A stretch of 64,000 nt of DNA from positions 1 to 64,000 of the forward strand of contig CANFHA010000023.1 in assembly GCA_947446645.1 (NCBI GenBank), in the 5' to 3' direction. Shown here piece by piece: positions 51,477-60,134 of this stretch. The position numbers and the translations under genes were made by a program. The notes beneath the pieces were generated by a model. The model saw only the letters and a program-made list of their open reading frames with translations. It was not told the DNA's origin and ran no database searches. The stretch is from Chitinophagaceae bacterium. Lineage in GTDB: Bacteria; Bacteroidota; Bacteroidia; Chitinophagales; Chitinophagaceae. Positions within the stretch are counted from its first letter, which is position 1. Every line of letters begins with the position of its first letter.

Positions 51477-52241
51477 ATGAAGCCGATTATATTAATTACT
51501 AATGATGACGGGATCACCTCGCCAGGGATACGGGCGCTGGTCGATGCAGTGCGCGACCTGGGCCAGGTGATCGTAGTGGCTCCGGATAGTCCGCAGAGCG
51601 GTATGGGGCACGCCATAACCATAGGTGACCCGCTGCGGCTGAATAAAGTAGACATGTTTGACGGTATAGACTCCTGGCAGTGCAGCGGCACACCCGCCGA
51701 CTGTGTGAAGCTGGCCAGGGACAAGATACTGCACCGCAAACCTGATATGTGCCTGAGCGGTATAAATCATGGTGCTAATCACTCTATAAACGTGATATAC
51801 AGCGGAACGATGAGTGCTGCTATGGAAGCTGCTATTGAGGGTGTACCCTCTATTGGCGTGTCTTCGCTGGACTATAAGTTTGATGCTGATTTTACCGTAG
51901 CAAAAATGGTAGTGCTGGATCTGGCAAAGAGAATGCTGGCAGGTAAAATGCCGGAGCATATATTGCTGAATGTGAACATCCCGGTATGTACGCCCGATAC
52001 ATTTAAAGGTATTAAATTATGCAGGCAGGCTTATGCACGCTGGGCAGAGGAATTTGATCATAGACTTGACCCGAGAGGGAAGGACTATTACTGGATGACC
52101 GGCAGGTTCATAAATATGGATACCGGAACAGATACGGACGTAGAGGCGCTGAAAGAGGGCTATGCATCAATAGTGCCGATAAGGATAGACTTTACGGATA
52201 CAAAGATGAAGGAATGGTTACATGAAGAATGGAAGATCTGA
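51477..52241 (+). CDS. surE: 5'/3'-nucleotidase SurE
   Basis: About 254 residues from the Met at 51477, chosen because MKPIILITNDDG is the usual SurE start; an in-frame Met three codons earlier is possible. The metal ligands of ITNDDGITSPG, the SGTPADCVKLA stretch and SGINHGANHSINVIYSGTMS are all present. SurE removes phosphate from nucleoside monophosphates and is linked to stationary-phase survival. It is in line with sppA. Confidence 0.95.
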   Translation: MKPIILITNDDGITSPGIRALVDAVRDLGQVIVVAPDSPQSGMGHAITIGDPLRLNKVDMFDGIDSWQCSGTPADCVKLARDKILHRKPDMCLSGINHGANHSINVIYSGTMSAAMEAAIEGVPSIGVSSLDYKFDADFTVAKMVVLDLAKRMLAGKMPEHILLNVNIPVCTPDTFKGIKLCRQAYARWAEEFDHRLDPRGKDYYWMTGRFINMDTGTDTDVEALKEGYASIVPIRIDFTDTKMKEWLHEEWKI

Positions 52242-52375
52242 TTTTTTTATAGGAATTGGAGATTTGGTATTAGGTATTAGGCGTTTGGATTGTTACATAC
52301 TTCGCTATAGTGAAACGGTCTGGTTCCGGAAATAATTCCAATTCCCAAATCCACAACACTAATTACAAATAAGAA

Positions 52376-53491
52376 ATGGTTTACAAAGTAATAGGCTTGA
52401 TGTCTGGCAGCTCATTGGATGGGCTGGATATAGCGTATGTGCAGCTGGAAGAGGTGCGGGGACAATGGAGCTTTGAAATACTAAATGCAGATTGCATTAC
52501 CTACAGTGAAAAATGGGCGCATGATCTGCGCTATGCAGACACAATGCATGTCGGAGACTTTCTGAAACTGCATACCGCTTACGGCAGGTATCTTGGCGAA
52601 AAAGTGAATGAGTTCATACAGCAAAATGATCTGGAGCATAAATTGCATTTTATAGCCTCGCACGGGCATACTGTTTTTCATGACCCGGCAGGCAACACTA
52701 CAGGGCAAATAGGCGATGGCGCTGTAATAGCGGCTGTTACTGCGCTTCCGGTGATCAGTGAACTGCGTGCGATGGATGTGGCGCTTGGTGGACAAGGTGC
52801 CCCGATAGTGCCTATTGGGGACAAACTGCTCTTTGGCGGCTACGATTACTTATTGAACATAGGTGGTATTGCGAATGTGACTGTACGTAGTGAATCCGCC
52901 CAGGCAGGTCAGGCAAACGGCGGGGCACCTGCTTTGGTTGCATTTGATGTCTGTGCTGCTAACCAGGTCTTAAATGCCCTTGCTGAGCGCGAAGGAAAGG
53001 ATATGGACGAAGATGGCGCGATAGCCAGGAGCGGCACATTGCTTCCAGGTATGCTGGATCAGCTGAATGAGTTGGCTTATTACAGTCAGTTGCCGCCAAA
53101 ATCGCTGAGCAATGAGGATGCGAGGAATATGCTGCTGCCCACACTGCTGGAGAGCGAGAATAGTAATATGGACCTGCTGCATACTGCTACGGTGCATATA
53201 GCACAGCAGATAGCAAGAGCGGTAGCCGCGCACCCGCACAGTAAAGAACAGGCTAGTATGCTGGTAACCGGCGGCGGGGCATTTAACGGCTTCCTGGTGG
53301 AGCAACTAAACAAGGAGTTAGCGGAGCTGAATATTTCTGTAGTGGTGCCGGATGCGCAGGTAGTGAAATTTAAAGAGGCGCTGGTAATGGCGCTGATTGG
53401 CACACTAAGATGGCGGGAGGAAATAAACGTATTGAGCAGCGTGACAGGCGCGAGCAGGGATAGTGTAGGCGGAGCGTTGTGGATAGGGTAG
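52376..53491 (+). CDS. anmK: Anhydro-N-acetylmuramic acid kinase
   Basis: The 371-residue sugar kinase phosphorylates and hydrates 1,6-anhydro-MurNAc during cell-wall recycling. It opens with the ATP phosphate-binding motif GLMSGSSLDGLDIAYVQLE, followed by SHGHTVFHDP, ISELRAMDVALGGQGAPIVP, the YLLNIGGIANVTV strand and the late MLVTGGGAFNGFLVE adenosine motif. The length is typical. No mur recycling genes are adjacent. It ends in a decayed tandem repeat (53489-53520). Confidence 0.95.
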   Translation: MVYKVIGLMSGSSLDGLDIAYVQLEEVRGQWSFEILNADCITYSEKWAHDLRYADTMHVGDFLKLHTAYGRYLGEKVNEFIQQNDLEHKLHFIASHGHTVFHDPAGNTTGQIGDGAVIAAVTALPVISELRAMDVALGGQGAPIVPIGDKLLFGGYDYLLNIGGIANVTVRSESAQAGQANGGAPALVAFDVCAANQVLNALAEREGKDMDEDGAIARSGTLLPGMLDQLNELAYYSQLPPKSLSNEDARNMLLPTLLESENSNMDLLHTATVHIAQQIARAVAAHPHSKEQASMLVTGGGAFNGFLVEQLNKELAELNISVVVPDAQVVKFKEALVMALIGTLRWREEINVLSSVTGASRDSVGGALWIG

Positions 53492-53520
53492 TTGGTTGAC
53501 TAGTTGACTGGTTTACTGGT
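53489..53520. repeat. TTGACTAG-type repeat at the anmK stop codon
   Basis: Short imperfect units (TAGTTGG, TTGACTAG, TTGACTGG, TTTACTGG) begin at the anmK stop. They resemble the tandem array at 16787-16842 at the end of mtaB. Confidence 0.5.
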
Positions 53521-53538
53521 GGGGTGTGACGCGGATTA

Positions 53539-54315
53539 TTAGTGTGGTATGTGACTAATTTGTTCTCTGGTCATTATCCTTTTTGTTGGGTCATCCATGT
53601 CTATTAGCGGAGTTGAATAACCAGTGATAACAATGCAGCCTCCTAAGGCTTGAATGTTCGATTTTTTAAAGGCAAAATTAACAGGCACATTATTAGTGTC
53701 AACTTTGACGCCGTTGGTTTGTATGCTATCATATCCTGCGTATCTCACCATTACCTGATAAATGCCATGCTTCAATGAGCCTAAGGAGTAATTGCCATCA
53801 AAGTCGGTGACAGTGCCGCCTACTAATACGCCATTCAAATACACATGTACCCCGGCGTTAATCATCGGTTCTTTCCTTTCATCCAGCACCGTTCCACTTA
53901 TCATTCCTAAAGAAGTGCCAGGTGCTTTTTTGTCCGGGTTTTCTCGGGCATTGAGCTGCCCTGGTAGGGAGCATTGCGCCGGGAGCCATGGGGGGCGGTT
54001 TTGCGCTAACAGTTGGGGGCTTTGGGATAGCGACAACGTAAGACCAAGTGCCATCGTTAACCGGTGAAGCCTGCTTTGCGGTTGGTAGGGGATGTTGATT
54101 TTCTTTTCCAGTTGGGTATTGAAGAAGCGACCGCAAACTTCGCCTCTTTTTTTGGAAAAGTAGTTATACAGCGCAGCATCGCTCCATGAAGTAAAGTCGA
54201 TGACAGTTTTGCAGCACTGCGCACAGTGGCGGCCGTTTGCGTTAGGTGTCATTTGGTTCCAGCTTTGCGGGCATGGGGAGGGGATCGTTATCTTGATGGA
54301 TTTGGGTTTGCTCAT
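53539..54315 (-). CDS. Cys-motif/carboxypeptidase-like regulatory domain membrane protein
   Basis: The 258-residue protein has a cytoplasmic N-terminus with spaced cysteines (PCPQSWNQMTPNANGRHCAQ, then CCKTVIDFTSWSDAALYNYF), a hydrophobic segment (about 85-108), a Pro-rich linker and a CarboxypepD_reg-like beta-sandwich (about 138-225: ISGTVLDERKEPMINAGVHV). It ends GGCIVITGYSTPLID, which recalls the strand before a TonB plug. Similar proteins occur across Bacteroidota with unknown role. No barrel follows, so it is not a receptor. Metal binding by the Cys motif is inference. Confidence 0.72.
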   Translation of the reverse strand: MSKPKSIKITIPSPCPQSWNQMTPNANGRHCAQCCKTVIDFTSWSDAALYNYFSKKRGEVCGRFFNTQLEKKINIPYQPQSRLHRLTMALGLTLSLSQSPQLLAQNRPPWLPAQCSLPGQLNARENPDKKAPGTSLGMISGTVLDERKEPMINAGVHVYLNGVLVGGTVTDFDGNYSLGSLKHGIYQVMVRYAGYDSIQTNGVKVDTNNVPVNFAFKKSNIQALGGCIVITGYSTPLIDMDDPTKRIMTREQISHIPH

Positions 54316-54426
54316 AGTAAGAGATCTTACTTATATAGACGTAAAATACGGCAACAAACTTGGGTGGAATCACCTTTATATCCTCTATTTAAGAAAATCA
54401 CTTAATCAAGCAAATCAAGGTTCGGA

Positions 54427-54789
54427 CTAATATTGCCCGGTACTCAACATCACCAATGTACAAGACTCAAGTACACTAATACCTTCTTTAGCAGCCATAC
54501 GCTCGAGTTCCCCGTTTTCAGTGCCGGGGTTAAAGATGATGCGTTTTGGCTTGAGGGAGAGGATATAATCGTAATAGGGTAGCTGGTTATGCGGATTGAG
54601 ATATAGGGTTACCGTTTCTACATCTTCCGTTTGCACAGGTGCGGAACTGATGTCGGTGCCATTTACATTGCCGGCTTTCTTGCCTACCGCTAATATTTCC
54701 TGCCCCTTGCGCTGTAAAGCCAGTATAGCTTTGTTGCTATATCTATCCGGATTTTCTGAAGCGCCAAGTACTAATGTTTTGTTTTTCAT
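54427..54789 (-). CDS. CoA-binding (YccU-like) protein
   Basis: About 120 residues, from the Met at 54789 so that the Rossmann start MKNKTLVLGASENPDRYSNK is at the N-terminus. Further family marks are YLNPHNQLPYYDYILSLKPK and the segment IIFNPGTENGELERMAAKEG. CoA_binding_2 proteins resemble the CoA-binding domain of succinyl-CoA ligase; the cellular role is not known. It lies downstream of the Fe-S pair on the same strand. Confidence 0.88.
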   Translation of the reverse strand: MKNKTLVLGASENPDRYSNKAILALQRKGQEILAVGKKAGNVNGTDISSAPVQTEDVETVTLYLNPHNQLPYYDYILSLKPKRIIFNPGTENGELERMAAKEGISVLESCTLVMLSTGQY

Positions 54790-54874
54790 ACCCCTCATGC
54801 CCTACAATAAGCGGGCAGTTATTTTCTATTAAAATCGTACCTCTATCTTTTTGCTTTTGAACATTAACTTTTGC

Positions 54875-55651
54875 TTACATAGACATGGCAACCATCTCTG
54901 CGATATCAAGCACTTTCACTGAGTCTTCTTTTTCTTTATTCTTTACACCATCGGTAAGCATGGTGGTACAGAACGGGCAGTTGGCTGCTATGATGGTAGC
55001 GCCGGTTTCCAGCGCCTGCTCAGCACGGTCAAAGTTGATGCGGGTGCTGCCGGGTTCCTCCTCTTTAAACATTTGCGCACCACCTGCGCCACAGCACATG
55101 CCGTTGCTGCGGCAGCGCTTCATTTCTATAAGTTCGCTGTCAAACGCCTGCAATACTTCACGTGGTGCTTCGTAAATACCGTTGCCACGGCCCAGGTAGC
55201 AGCTATCGTGATAGGTGATCTTCTTGCCTTTAAAGGCGCCGCCATCTTTGAGTGTCACCTTGCCGTCGTTTATGAGCTGCTGCAGGAAGGTGGTGTGGTG
55301 CATCACCTCGTAATTGCCGCCGAGCGCAGGGTACTCATTTTTGAAAATATTGAAGCAGTGCGGGCAAATGGTCACAACCTTTTTTATTCCGTAGGTATTG
55401 AGGGTGTTTATATTGTTGTAAGCCATCATCTGGAACAGGAATTCGTTGCCTGCCCTGCGTGCGGGGTCGCCGGTACACATCTCTTCCTTGCCCAGTATGG
55501 CAAATTTTACACCCACCTTATCAAGTATCTGGGTAAAAGCACGGGTGATGCGCTGCGCACGCTGATCGAAACTGCCGGCACAACCTACCCAAAAAAGAAT
55601 CTCGGGTGTTTCTCCATTTGCCGCGTACTCAGCCATTGATTTTATCTGCAT
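54875..55651 (-). CDS. CCG-domain (heterodisulfide-reductase B-like) Fe-S protein
   Basis: The 258-residue protein has two Cys-rich CCG-type regions: ICPHCFNIFKNEY with WVGCAGSFDQRAQ in the first half, and HDSCYLGRGNG, RSNGMCCGAGGAQMF and ANCPFCTTML in the second. These bind a noncubane 4Fe-4S or zinc site in HdrB-like proteins. It lies 124 bases downstream of a membrane ferredoxin protein. The pair resembles a split form of the membrane electron-transfer-flavoprotein:menaquinone reductase, in which a fused protein has both modules; that role is inference. Confidence 0.85.
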   Translation of the reverse strand: MQIKSMAEYAANGETPEILFWVGCAGSFDQRAQRITRAFTQILDKVGVKFAILGKEEMCTGDPARRAGNEFLFQMMAYNNINTLNTYGIKKVVTICPHCFNIFKNEYPALGGNYEVMHHTTFLQQLINDGKVTLKDGGAFKGKKITYHDSCYLGRGNGIYEAPREVLQAFDSELIEMKRCRSNGMCCGAGGAQMFKEEEPGSTRINFDRAEQALETGATIIAANCPFCTTMLTDGVKNKEKEDSVKVLDIAEMVAMSM

Positions 55652-55775
55652 AATCTTAAATTCTTATAGTAAAATGCTTCTATTCAGCTTCTCCGCTACA
55701 CTCAACTGTCATGGTTCGGCGGGGCTCACCATGACACGATTTATTTACCAATCAACTTATAAACTAATCAACAGA

Positions 55776-57092
55776 TTAGCCATTCACCCACGCATCCCTG
55801 TCGTCCGGACTAAACTTCCATGGGGCCATGTTATTTTCAATATTGCCAAACATAAGGTTCCATTCCTGAGGGGCATTGCTGTCGTCCATAACCAGGCTAC
55901 GGCGCAGCTGCATGATGATGGAGAGTGGATCTATCATCACCGGGCAGGCTTCTACACAGGCCTGGCAAGTAGTACAAGCACGAACCTCTTCTATCGTTAT
56001 GTAATCGTTTATCAGCTGCTTTCCATCAGGCTGAAATTCTTTGTTTGCATTTATGTTTTTACCCACTTCTTCAAGTCTGTCGCGGGTGTCCATCATTATT
56101 TTGCGTGGCGAAAGTTTTTTACCTGTAATATTTGCCGGGCAAACGGAGGTACAGCGTCCGCACTCAGTACAGGAATAAGCATCAAGCAGGTTTTTCCAGC
56201 TGAGGTCGGTAACATCTTTTGCGCCAAAATTTTTATGTTCTGCAGGCTCTGCAGATGCTGGTGGTGCCTTATCCGGCTCCATCATGTACAGTACCTCCTT
56301 TTGTATCTCCGGCATATTCTTCATTTCACCCTGTGGTATCAGCTTGGAGTAGTAAGCATTTGGGAAGGCCAGCAATATGTGCACGTGCTTGGAGTATGGC
56401 AGATAGTTGAGAAACGCAAAAACACCGATGATGTGTAACCACCAACATCCGCGCTCAATGGCCACAAGTGTGCCGACAGACATACCCGAGAACATACCGG
56501 TGAAATGACGTGTGATCCAGAAAGGATCGGTATGGATGTAGTGCTCCGCACCCAATGCCTGCAACGATTGATCCGCAGTGTTCATAATGAGGAACAAAGA
56601 CATAAGTACTACCTCGGTGATCAAAATGAGGTTAGCATCCTCGCGGGGCCATCCGCTCAGCTCCTTCATATTAAGGCGTGGCACTTTGGTAATGTTCCTG
56701 CGTGCAAAGAAGATGACACAGCCAATAAGTACGAGCGCAGCAAGTATTTCGAAGAAACCTATGAGGAAAGGATAAAGCGCCCCGATAAAGGGTGCGAAAA
56801 TGCGGTGCTGGCCAAGTACACCATCTACAAAGATCTCCAGTATCTCTACATTGATAATGATAAAGCCGGCATATACAAACAGGTGAAGGATAGCAGGGAA
56901 CGGCTTTTTGAACATCTTCTTCTGGCCCAGGGCAAGCAAAGCCATGTTTTTCCAGCGCTGGCCCGAATTGTCACTAAGGTCTTCATCGCGACCCAGCAAT
57001 ATATTACGGCGCATCTCTGCGACTTTTCTGGAGAATAAATACACAGCCGCGGCGGCCATTATTATGAATAATATCTGCTGAACAAGGTGCAT
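55776..57092 (-). CDS. Membrane-bound 2x[4Fe-4S] electron-transfer protein
   Basis: The 438-residue protein has an N-terminal membrane helix (VQQILFIIMAAAAVYLFS), then a NarI/HdrE-like cytochrome-b-type membrane domain (about 70-260; segments FVYAGFIIINVEILEIFVDG and ILAALVLIGCVIFFARRN), then a 4Fe-4S dicluster region at about 315-395 with CTECGRCTSVCPANITG and CTTCQACVEACPVMIDP. It should pass electrons between a soluble partner (the CCG protein downstream) and the quinone pool. Histidines such as WITRHFTGMF could bind heme. Confidence 0.88.
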   Translation of the reverse strand: MHLVQQILFIIMAAAAVYLFSRKVAEMRRNILLGRDEDLSDNSGQRWKNMALLALGQKKMFKKPFPAILHLFVYAGFIIINVEILEIFVDGVLGQHRIFAPFIGALYPFLIGFFEILAALVLIGCVIFFARRNITKVPRLNMKELSGWPREDANLILITEVVLMSLFLIMNTADQSLQALGAEHYIHTDPFWITRHFTGMFSGMSVGTLVAIERGCWWLHIIGVFAFLNYLPYSKHVHILLAFPNAYYSKLIPQGEMKNMPEIQKEVLYMMEPDKAPPASAEPAEHKNFGAKDVTDLSWKNLLDAYSCTECGRCTSVCPANITGKKLSPRKIMMDTRDRLEEVGKNINANKEFQPDGKQLINDYITIEEVRACTTCQACVEACPVMIDPLSIIMQLRRSLVMDDSNAPQEWNLMFGNIENNMAPWKFSPDDRDAWVNG

Positions 57093-57263
57093 CAGTAGCG
57101 CTAATTTTACCCGAAAATAACGGCTTTTGCGGGAAAAACGTACTTATTGCATATAGTCTTAAGTCGTGGGTCATAAGTCGTGCGCTTTTGCAGGGGTAAA
57201 TTGATCTTAAAAAATTGTCAAAACGGTAAGATGGCGACGGGTGTATGCCAGTTTTAAGAAAAA

Positions 57264-58220
57264 ATGTTTAGGTTTGATGCATTGAAAAATATCAAAATGG
57301 TAAATAACAAATATAGCGGTATGCCCATGTGCAGGGTTTTCTTAGCATTTGTTTTTGCGCTTTTAGCCTCATCTGGTCCATCTTTTTCGCAGGAGATAAC
57401 TCCGCCTGATATGGATAAGTTTCATATCATGGAAGACTCAATGGTGAAAAGCTCTGACTCTATGTATGATGCGTATATTCCTGACGACCGGGTGGGGTAC
57501 AGTGAGCGGTTTGCAAAACAGCTGGTGAGGGCGCTTAAAATACCAAACTCCTTTCTTTATCCCTTTGATAAGATCAAGAACAAGATCAACATCATCTATG
57601 CAGATGACAATAGTTTCCGGATGTTTAACTGGGCTATAGTACCCAGCCTGGGAACGAAACGCTACTACGGGGCTATCCAAATGCCCAGTGAAAAACTAAA
57701 GCTATACGGGTTGCATGATTACACAGAGGAGTTGGGCAAAGGAGCGGAAGATAGTGTGCTCACCAACGGGAAATGGTTTGGCGCTATTTACTACCGGATA
57801 ATGAGCAACATGGTGGAAGGGCGTAAAATATATACGCTATTCGGGTTGAATAGCAGTGGTCCGGCAAGTAATCGCAAAGTACTGGATCCGTTGATCATAG
57901 ATGAACATGGTGTAACGATGGGGGCGCCTATCTTTGGTGTTGCCTCAGAGAATTTTCCGCAGCGGAGGGTTAACCGGTTTATATTGGAATATAAGAAGCA
58001 ATCGCAGGTGTCGATGAATTGGGACCCGGAGCGGCAGGCGATCGTGTTTGATAAGCTGGTATCGCAGATGAATGATCCACACCGTAAATATACTTTTGTT
58101 CCGAGTGGAGAGTATGATGGTTTCAGATGGGGCAATGATATGTGGAACTATGTGCGGGGACTGATGAAGGTGCAGGTGCTTAAGGACGGCGAGCAGCCAC
58201 CTATGGACGAAAAACAATAG
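57264..58220 (+). CDS. Exported hypothetical protein
   Basis: The frame gives 318 residues; the real start is uncertain, as the signal peptide (RVFLAFVFALLASSGPSFSQ) begins after in-frame Met codons at 57297 and 57321. The mature part has segments such as DRVGYSERFAKQLVRALKIP, YADDNSFRMFNWAIVPSLGT and LFGLNSSGPASNRKVLDPLI. The family is widespread in Bacteroidota but has no function I know. It ends before the tRNA-Arg promoter. Confidence 0.7.
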   Translation: MFRFDALKNIKMVNNKYSGMPMCRVFLAFVFALLASSGPSFSQEITPPDMDKFHIMEDSMVKSSDSMYDAYIPDDRVGYSERFAKQLVRALKIPNSFLYPFDKIKNKINIIYADDNSFRMFNWAIVPSLGTKRYYGAIQMPSEKLKLYGLHDYTEELGKGAEDSVLTNGKWFGAIYYRIMSNMVEGRKIYTLFGLNSSGPASNRKVLDPLIIDEHGVTMGAPIFGVASENFPQRRVNRFILEYKKQSQVSMNWDPERQAIVFDKLVSQMNDPHRKYTFVPSGEYDGFRWGNDMWNYVRGLMKVQVLKDGEQPPMDEKQ

Positions 58221-58293
58221 CTTGAAAAAAGATCCCAACAGAATAATGCATGCGGGCTTTAAGTACCTTTTAGGGATTTAAGGTTATTCTCGT

Positions 58294-58301
58294 TACCTTT
58301 G
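58294..58301 (+). promoter_or_regulatory. -7 box of tRNA-Arg promoter
   Basis: TACCTTTG is a perfect TAnnTTTG match, 32 bases before the tRNA. The same octamer lies upstream of tRNA-Lys (32408-32415). The -33 region is AT-rich with no TTG at the usual spacing. Confidence 0.6.
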
Positions 58302-58333
58302 CACACTTTTTATTGCTAACTAAGTTGAGTACC

Positions 58334-58407
58334 GGCCCGGTAGCTCAGCTGGATAGAGCACCAGCCTTCTAAGCTGGGGGTCATTGGTTCGAATCCAATC
58401 CGGGTCA
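58334..58407 (+). tRNA. tRNA-Arg (anticodon TCT)
   Basis: A 74-base cloverleaf: acceptor GGCCCGG/CCGGGTC, D arm GCTC, anticodon stem CCAGC/GCTGG with loop CTTCTAA (anticodon TCT), T arm ATTGG-TTCGAAT-CCAAT, discriminator A. CCA is not encoded. An integrative element starts just after its 3' end, so the tRNA end is probably the attB site. Confidence 0.95.
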
Positions 58408-58420
58408 CATTTACAATCGC

Positions 58421-58459
58421 AAACCCTTGATAGCATTGACTTTCAAGGGTTTCTTTTTT
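58421..58459 (+). terminator. Terminator of tRNA-Arg
   Basis: Arms 58421-58430 and 58443-58452 (AAACCCTTGA/TCAAGGGTTT) form a 10-bp stem with a T-rich tail. It lies inside the element's left end, so the element supplies it. Confidence 0.75.
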
Positions 58460-58462
58460 GCT

Positions 58463-58486
58463 TGTGGCATTTTTTGTGGCATTTTT
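58463..58486. repeat. Tandem 12-bp direct repeat at the element's left end
   Basis: TGTGGCATTTTT occurs twice head to tail (58463-58474 and 58475-58486). It lies between tRNA-Arg and the integrase, as arm-type recombinase sites do. A different 12-bp tandem repeat flanks tRNA-Lys at 32242-32265. Confidence 0.6.
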
Positions 58487-58503
58487 AAAAGCCATCTTAA
58501 ACA

Positions 58504-58531
58504 CAAAAGACCCCATTTTTGGGGTCTTTTG
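58504..58531 (-). terminator. Terminator of the integrase gene
   Basis: Arms 58504-58514 and 58521-58531 (11 bp) flank a 6-base loop, with T-rich tails on both strands. It lies 20 bases past the integrase stop. Confidence 0.85.
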
Positions 58532-58550
58532 CATTACATAGCAGCTATTT

Positions 58551-59816
58551 TTAGACTTCGCCACGCTCCCGCCACGCATTACGCATGATTTCTGCGTTTT
58601 CTTCCCCACTTGATTTAACATAGTTCTTGAACACCTTTACATCCTTATGCCCCGATATAGCCATGATAGTGAATATCGGCGTACCCTTCATATGCTCCAA
58701 CGTGCAGAATGTCCTCCTAGCTGTATGGCTCTGGAGCAATTGCCATTTCTCATATTTTTCTACCTGCACCTGTCCACCCCTGGTTATCTTCTTCAGAAAC
58801 GGTTTCTTTAGTGACGGTATGTTCTTGCCTATTTCTTTCAGATAGTCATTGAACGGCTGGTTCGTAGGGCATGGTGGAAAGCCTTCCGCATACTTATCAA
58901 AAATACGCTGAGCTATCGGGTGAATGGGTATTGTTACTTTGGCCTTCGTCTTCGATTGCAGTACATAAATGTTGCCATTCCGTATTTGCTCCTGTGTGAG
59001 CTTAGAGAAATCCGAGTATCTGAGCCCAGTTTTACTTGCAGCGACAAATAAGCTACGGACTACTTCATAAGTGGGGTTAGAAAATTCGTTGTAATTCATT
59101 AAATCTTCTATCTCTTCATCAGTAAGATAGATACTATCGCTATTCTCTGCTCCGAGCATACCCTGCCAGTTCAACTCCAGACTCTTGTCGATCAATTTTT
59201 GCTCTATCGCATAGTCAACCATTAGTCCGAACTTTTTTAGGTAAGTGCTTTTAGTGTTCAACGCCAGACCAAGTATGTTAGACAGGTAATCTTCAAAATC
59301 TTCAATGAGTTGCTGAGAAATATTCGTTAGATAAAATTTCTTACCCATATACTCCTCAAATTTCTCGAAACTACTTAACGATGAGCCATATGGCTTTATG
59401 CTGTTTTGCTTTATTATTAGTTTATTAATCGACTTTCTTTTACCTGCCTTGGTATCGTCTATGAATTGCTGAAAGAAGGCTGTAATCAGCATACGTTGCT
59501 TCTTTTCTGTAAGGATCTTGGTTATAGTCTTCTTATTAATAGCATCCCGGAGCAATTGAGGGGTGATATTCGCGACACCTATTTCATTCTCCAGTTTCTC
59601 GAACGCATCACGCACCTTTTGCTCCGCTTTAACAAGTCTGCCGATCAGCCCCGCATTCTCCGCATTCTGCTTTGGCTCATATTTCTTGTTATTCCACTCA
59701 GATGTATGTATGCTTTCGCCTACCTGGTATATCAAGCGACGCCCCCACGTTATCGTAAAATATATTGATGTTATACCAATCATTTTAGGATTGCGTATGT
59801 ACATATTCAATCTCAT
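58551..59816 (-). CDS. Tyrosine-type site-specific integrase
   Basis: The 421-residue recombinase has a Bacteroidota Arm-binding N-terminal domain (GRRLIYQVGESIHTSEWNNK), a SAM-like core-binding domain (about 130-215) and the catalytic domain with R in ASKTGLRYSDFSKL, K in QSKTKAKVTIPI, H-x-x-R in HTARRTFCT and H-to-Y in SGHKDVKVFKNYVKSS. All catalytic residues are present, so it should be active. It faces the tRNA-Arg gene 144 bases away. Its start overlaps the HTH gene upstream by 4 bases. Confidence 0.97.
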   Translation of the reverse strand: MRLNMYIRNPKMIGITSIYFTITWGRRLIYQVGESIHTSEWNNKKYEPKQNAENAGLIGRLVKAEQKVRDAFEKLENEIGVANITPQLLRDAINKKTITKILTEKKQRMLITAFFQQFIDDTKAGKRKSINKLIIKQNSIKPYGSSLSSFEKFEEYMGKKFYLTNISQQLIEDFEDYLSNILGLALNTKSTYLKKFGLMVDYAIEQKLIDKSLELNWQGMLGAENSDSIYLTDEEIEDLMNYNEFSNPTYEVVRSLFVAASKTGLRYSDFSKLTQEQIRNGNIYVLQSKTKAKVTIPIHPIAQRIFDKYAEGFPPCPTNQPFNDYLKEIGKNIPSLKKPFLKKITRGGQVQVEKYEKWQLLQSHTARRTFCTLEHMKGTPIFTIMAISGHKDVKVFKNYVKSSGEENAEIMRNAWRERGEV

Positions 59817-60106
59817 TTCTTCTTTGTTTTAAACGCAAATGCATCCAATTCGCTTTTCTTAAACAGATACTTGCGACCTGTGCCGCCATTATGCAGTTCA
59901 CCCTCTTTAACTCTATCCGTTATTGTTCGCTTACATACTTTGCAGTATGCAGCCGCTTCTTCAAGAGTCATTATCGTATCGGGCGAACTGCCTTGGCTAT
60001 AGTATGGAACCTTTCGCAATTCCCCAGCGACAATCTCACGAATTACTTCTTGTAGTTCAAGTGAAGGCATGAATACCAACGAGTTTATGTTGACCGTATT
60101 AGACAT
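59813..60106 (-). CDS. Excisionase-like helix-turn-helix protein
   Basis: The 97-residue protein has a MerR/Xis-type DNA-binding domain in its C-terminal half (TIMTLEEAAAYCKVCKRTIT, then DRVKEGELHNGGTGRKYLFK). Its stop overlaps the integrase start (59813-59816), so the two are translationally coupled, the usual layout of recombination directionality factors with integrases. A role in excision is inference. Confidence 0.9.
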   Translation of the reverse strand: MSNTVNINSLVFMPSLELQEVIREIVAGELRKVPYYSQGSSPDTIMTLEEAAAYCKVCKRTITDRVKEGELHNGGTGRKYLFKKSELDAFAFKTKKK

Positions 60107-60134
60107 AGTTGTATCAATTTAATTATATACAGTC

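Noticed and set aside
55674-56438. Plus-strand frame of 254 codons opposite the Fe-S membrane gene
   Set aside because: It overlaps the conserved 4Fe-4S motifs of the minus-strand gene and has a low-complexity product.
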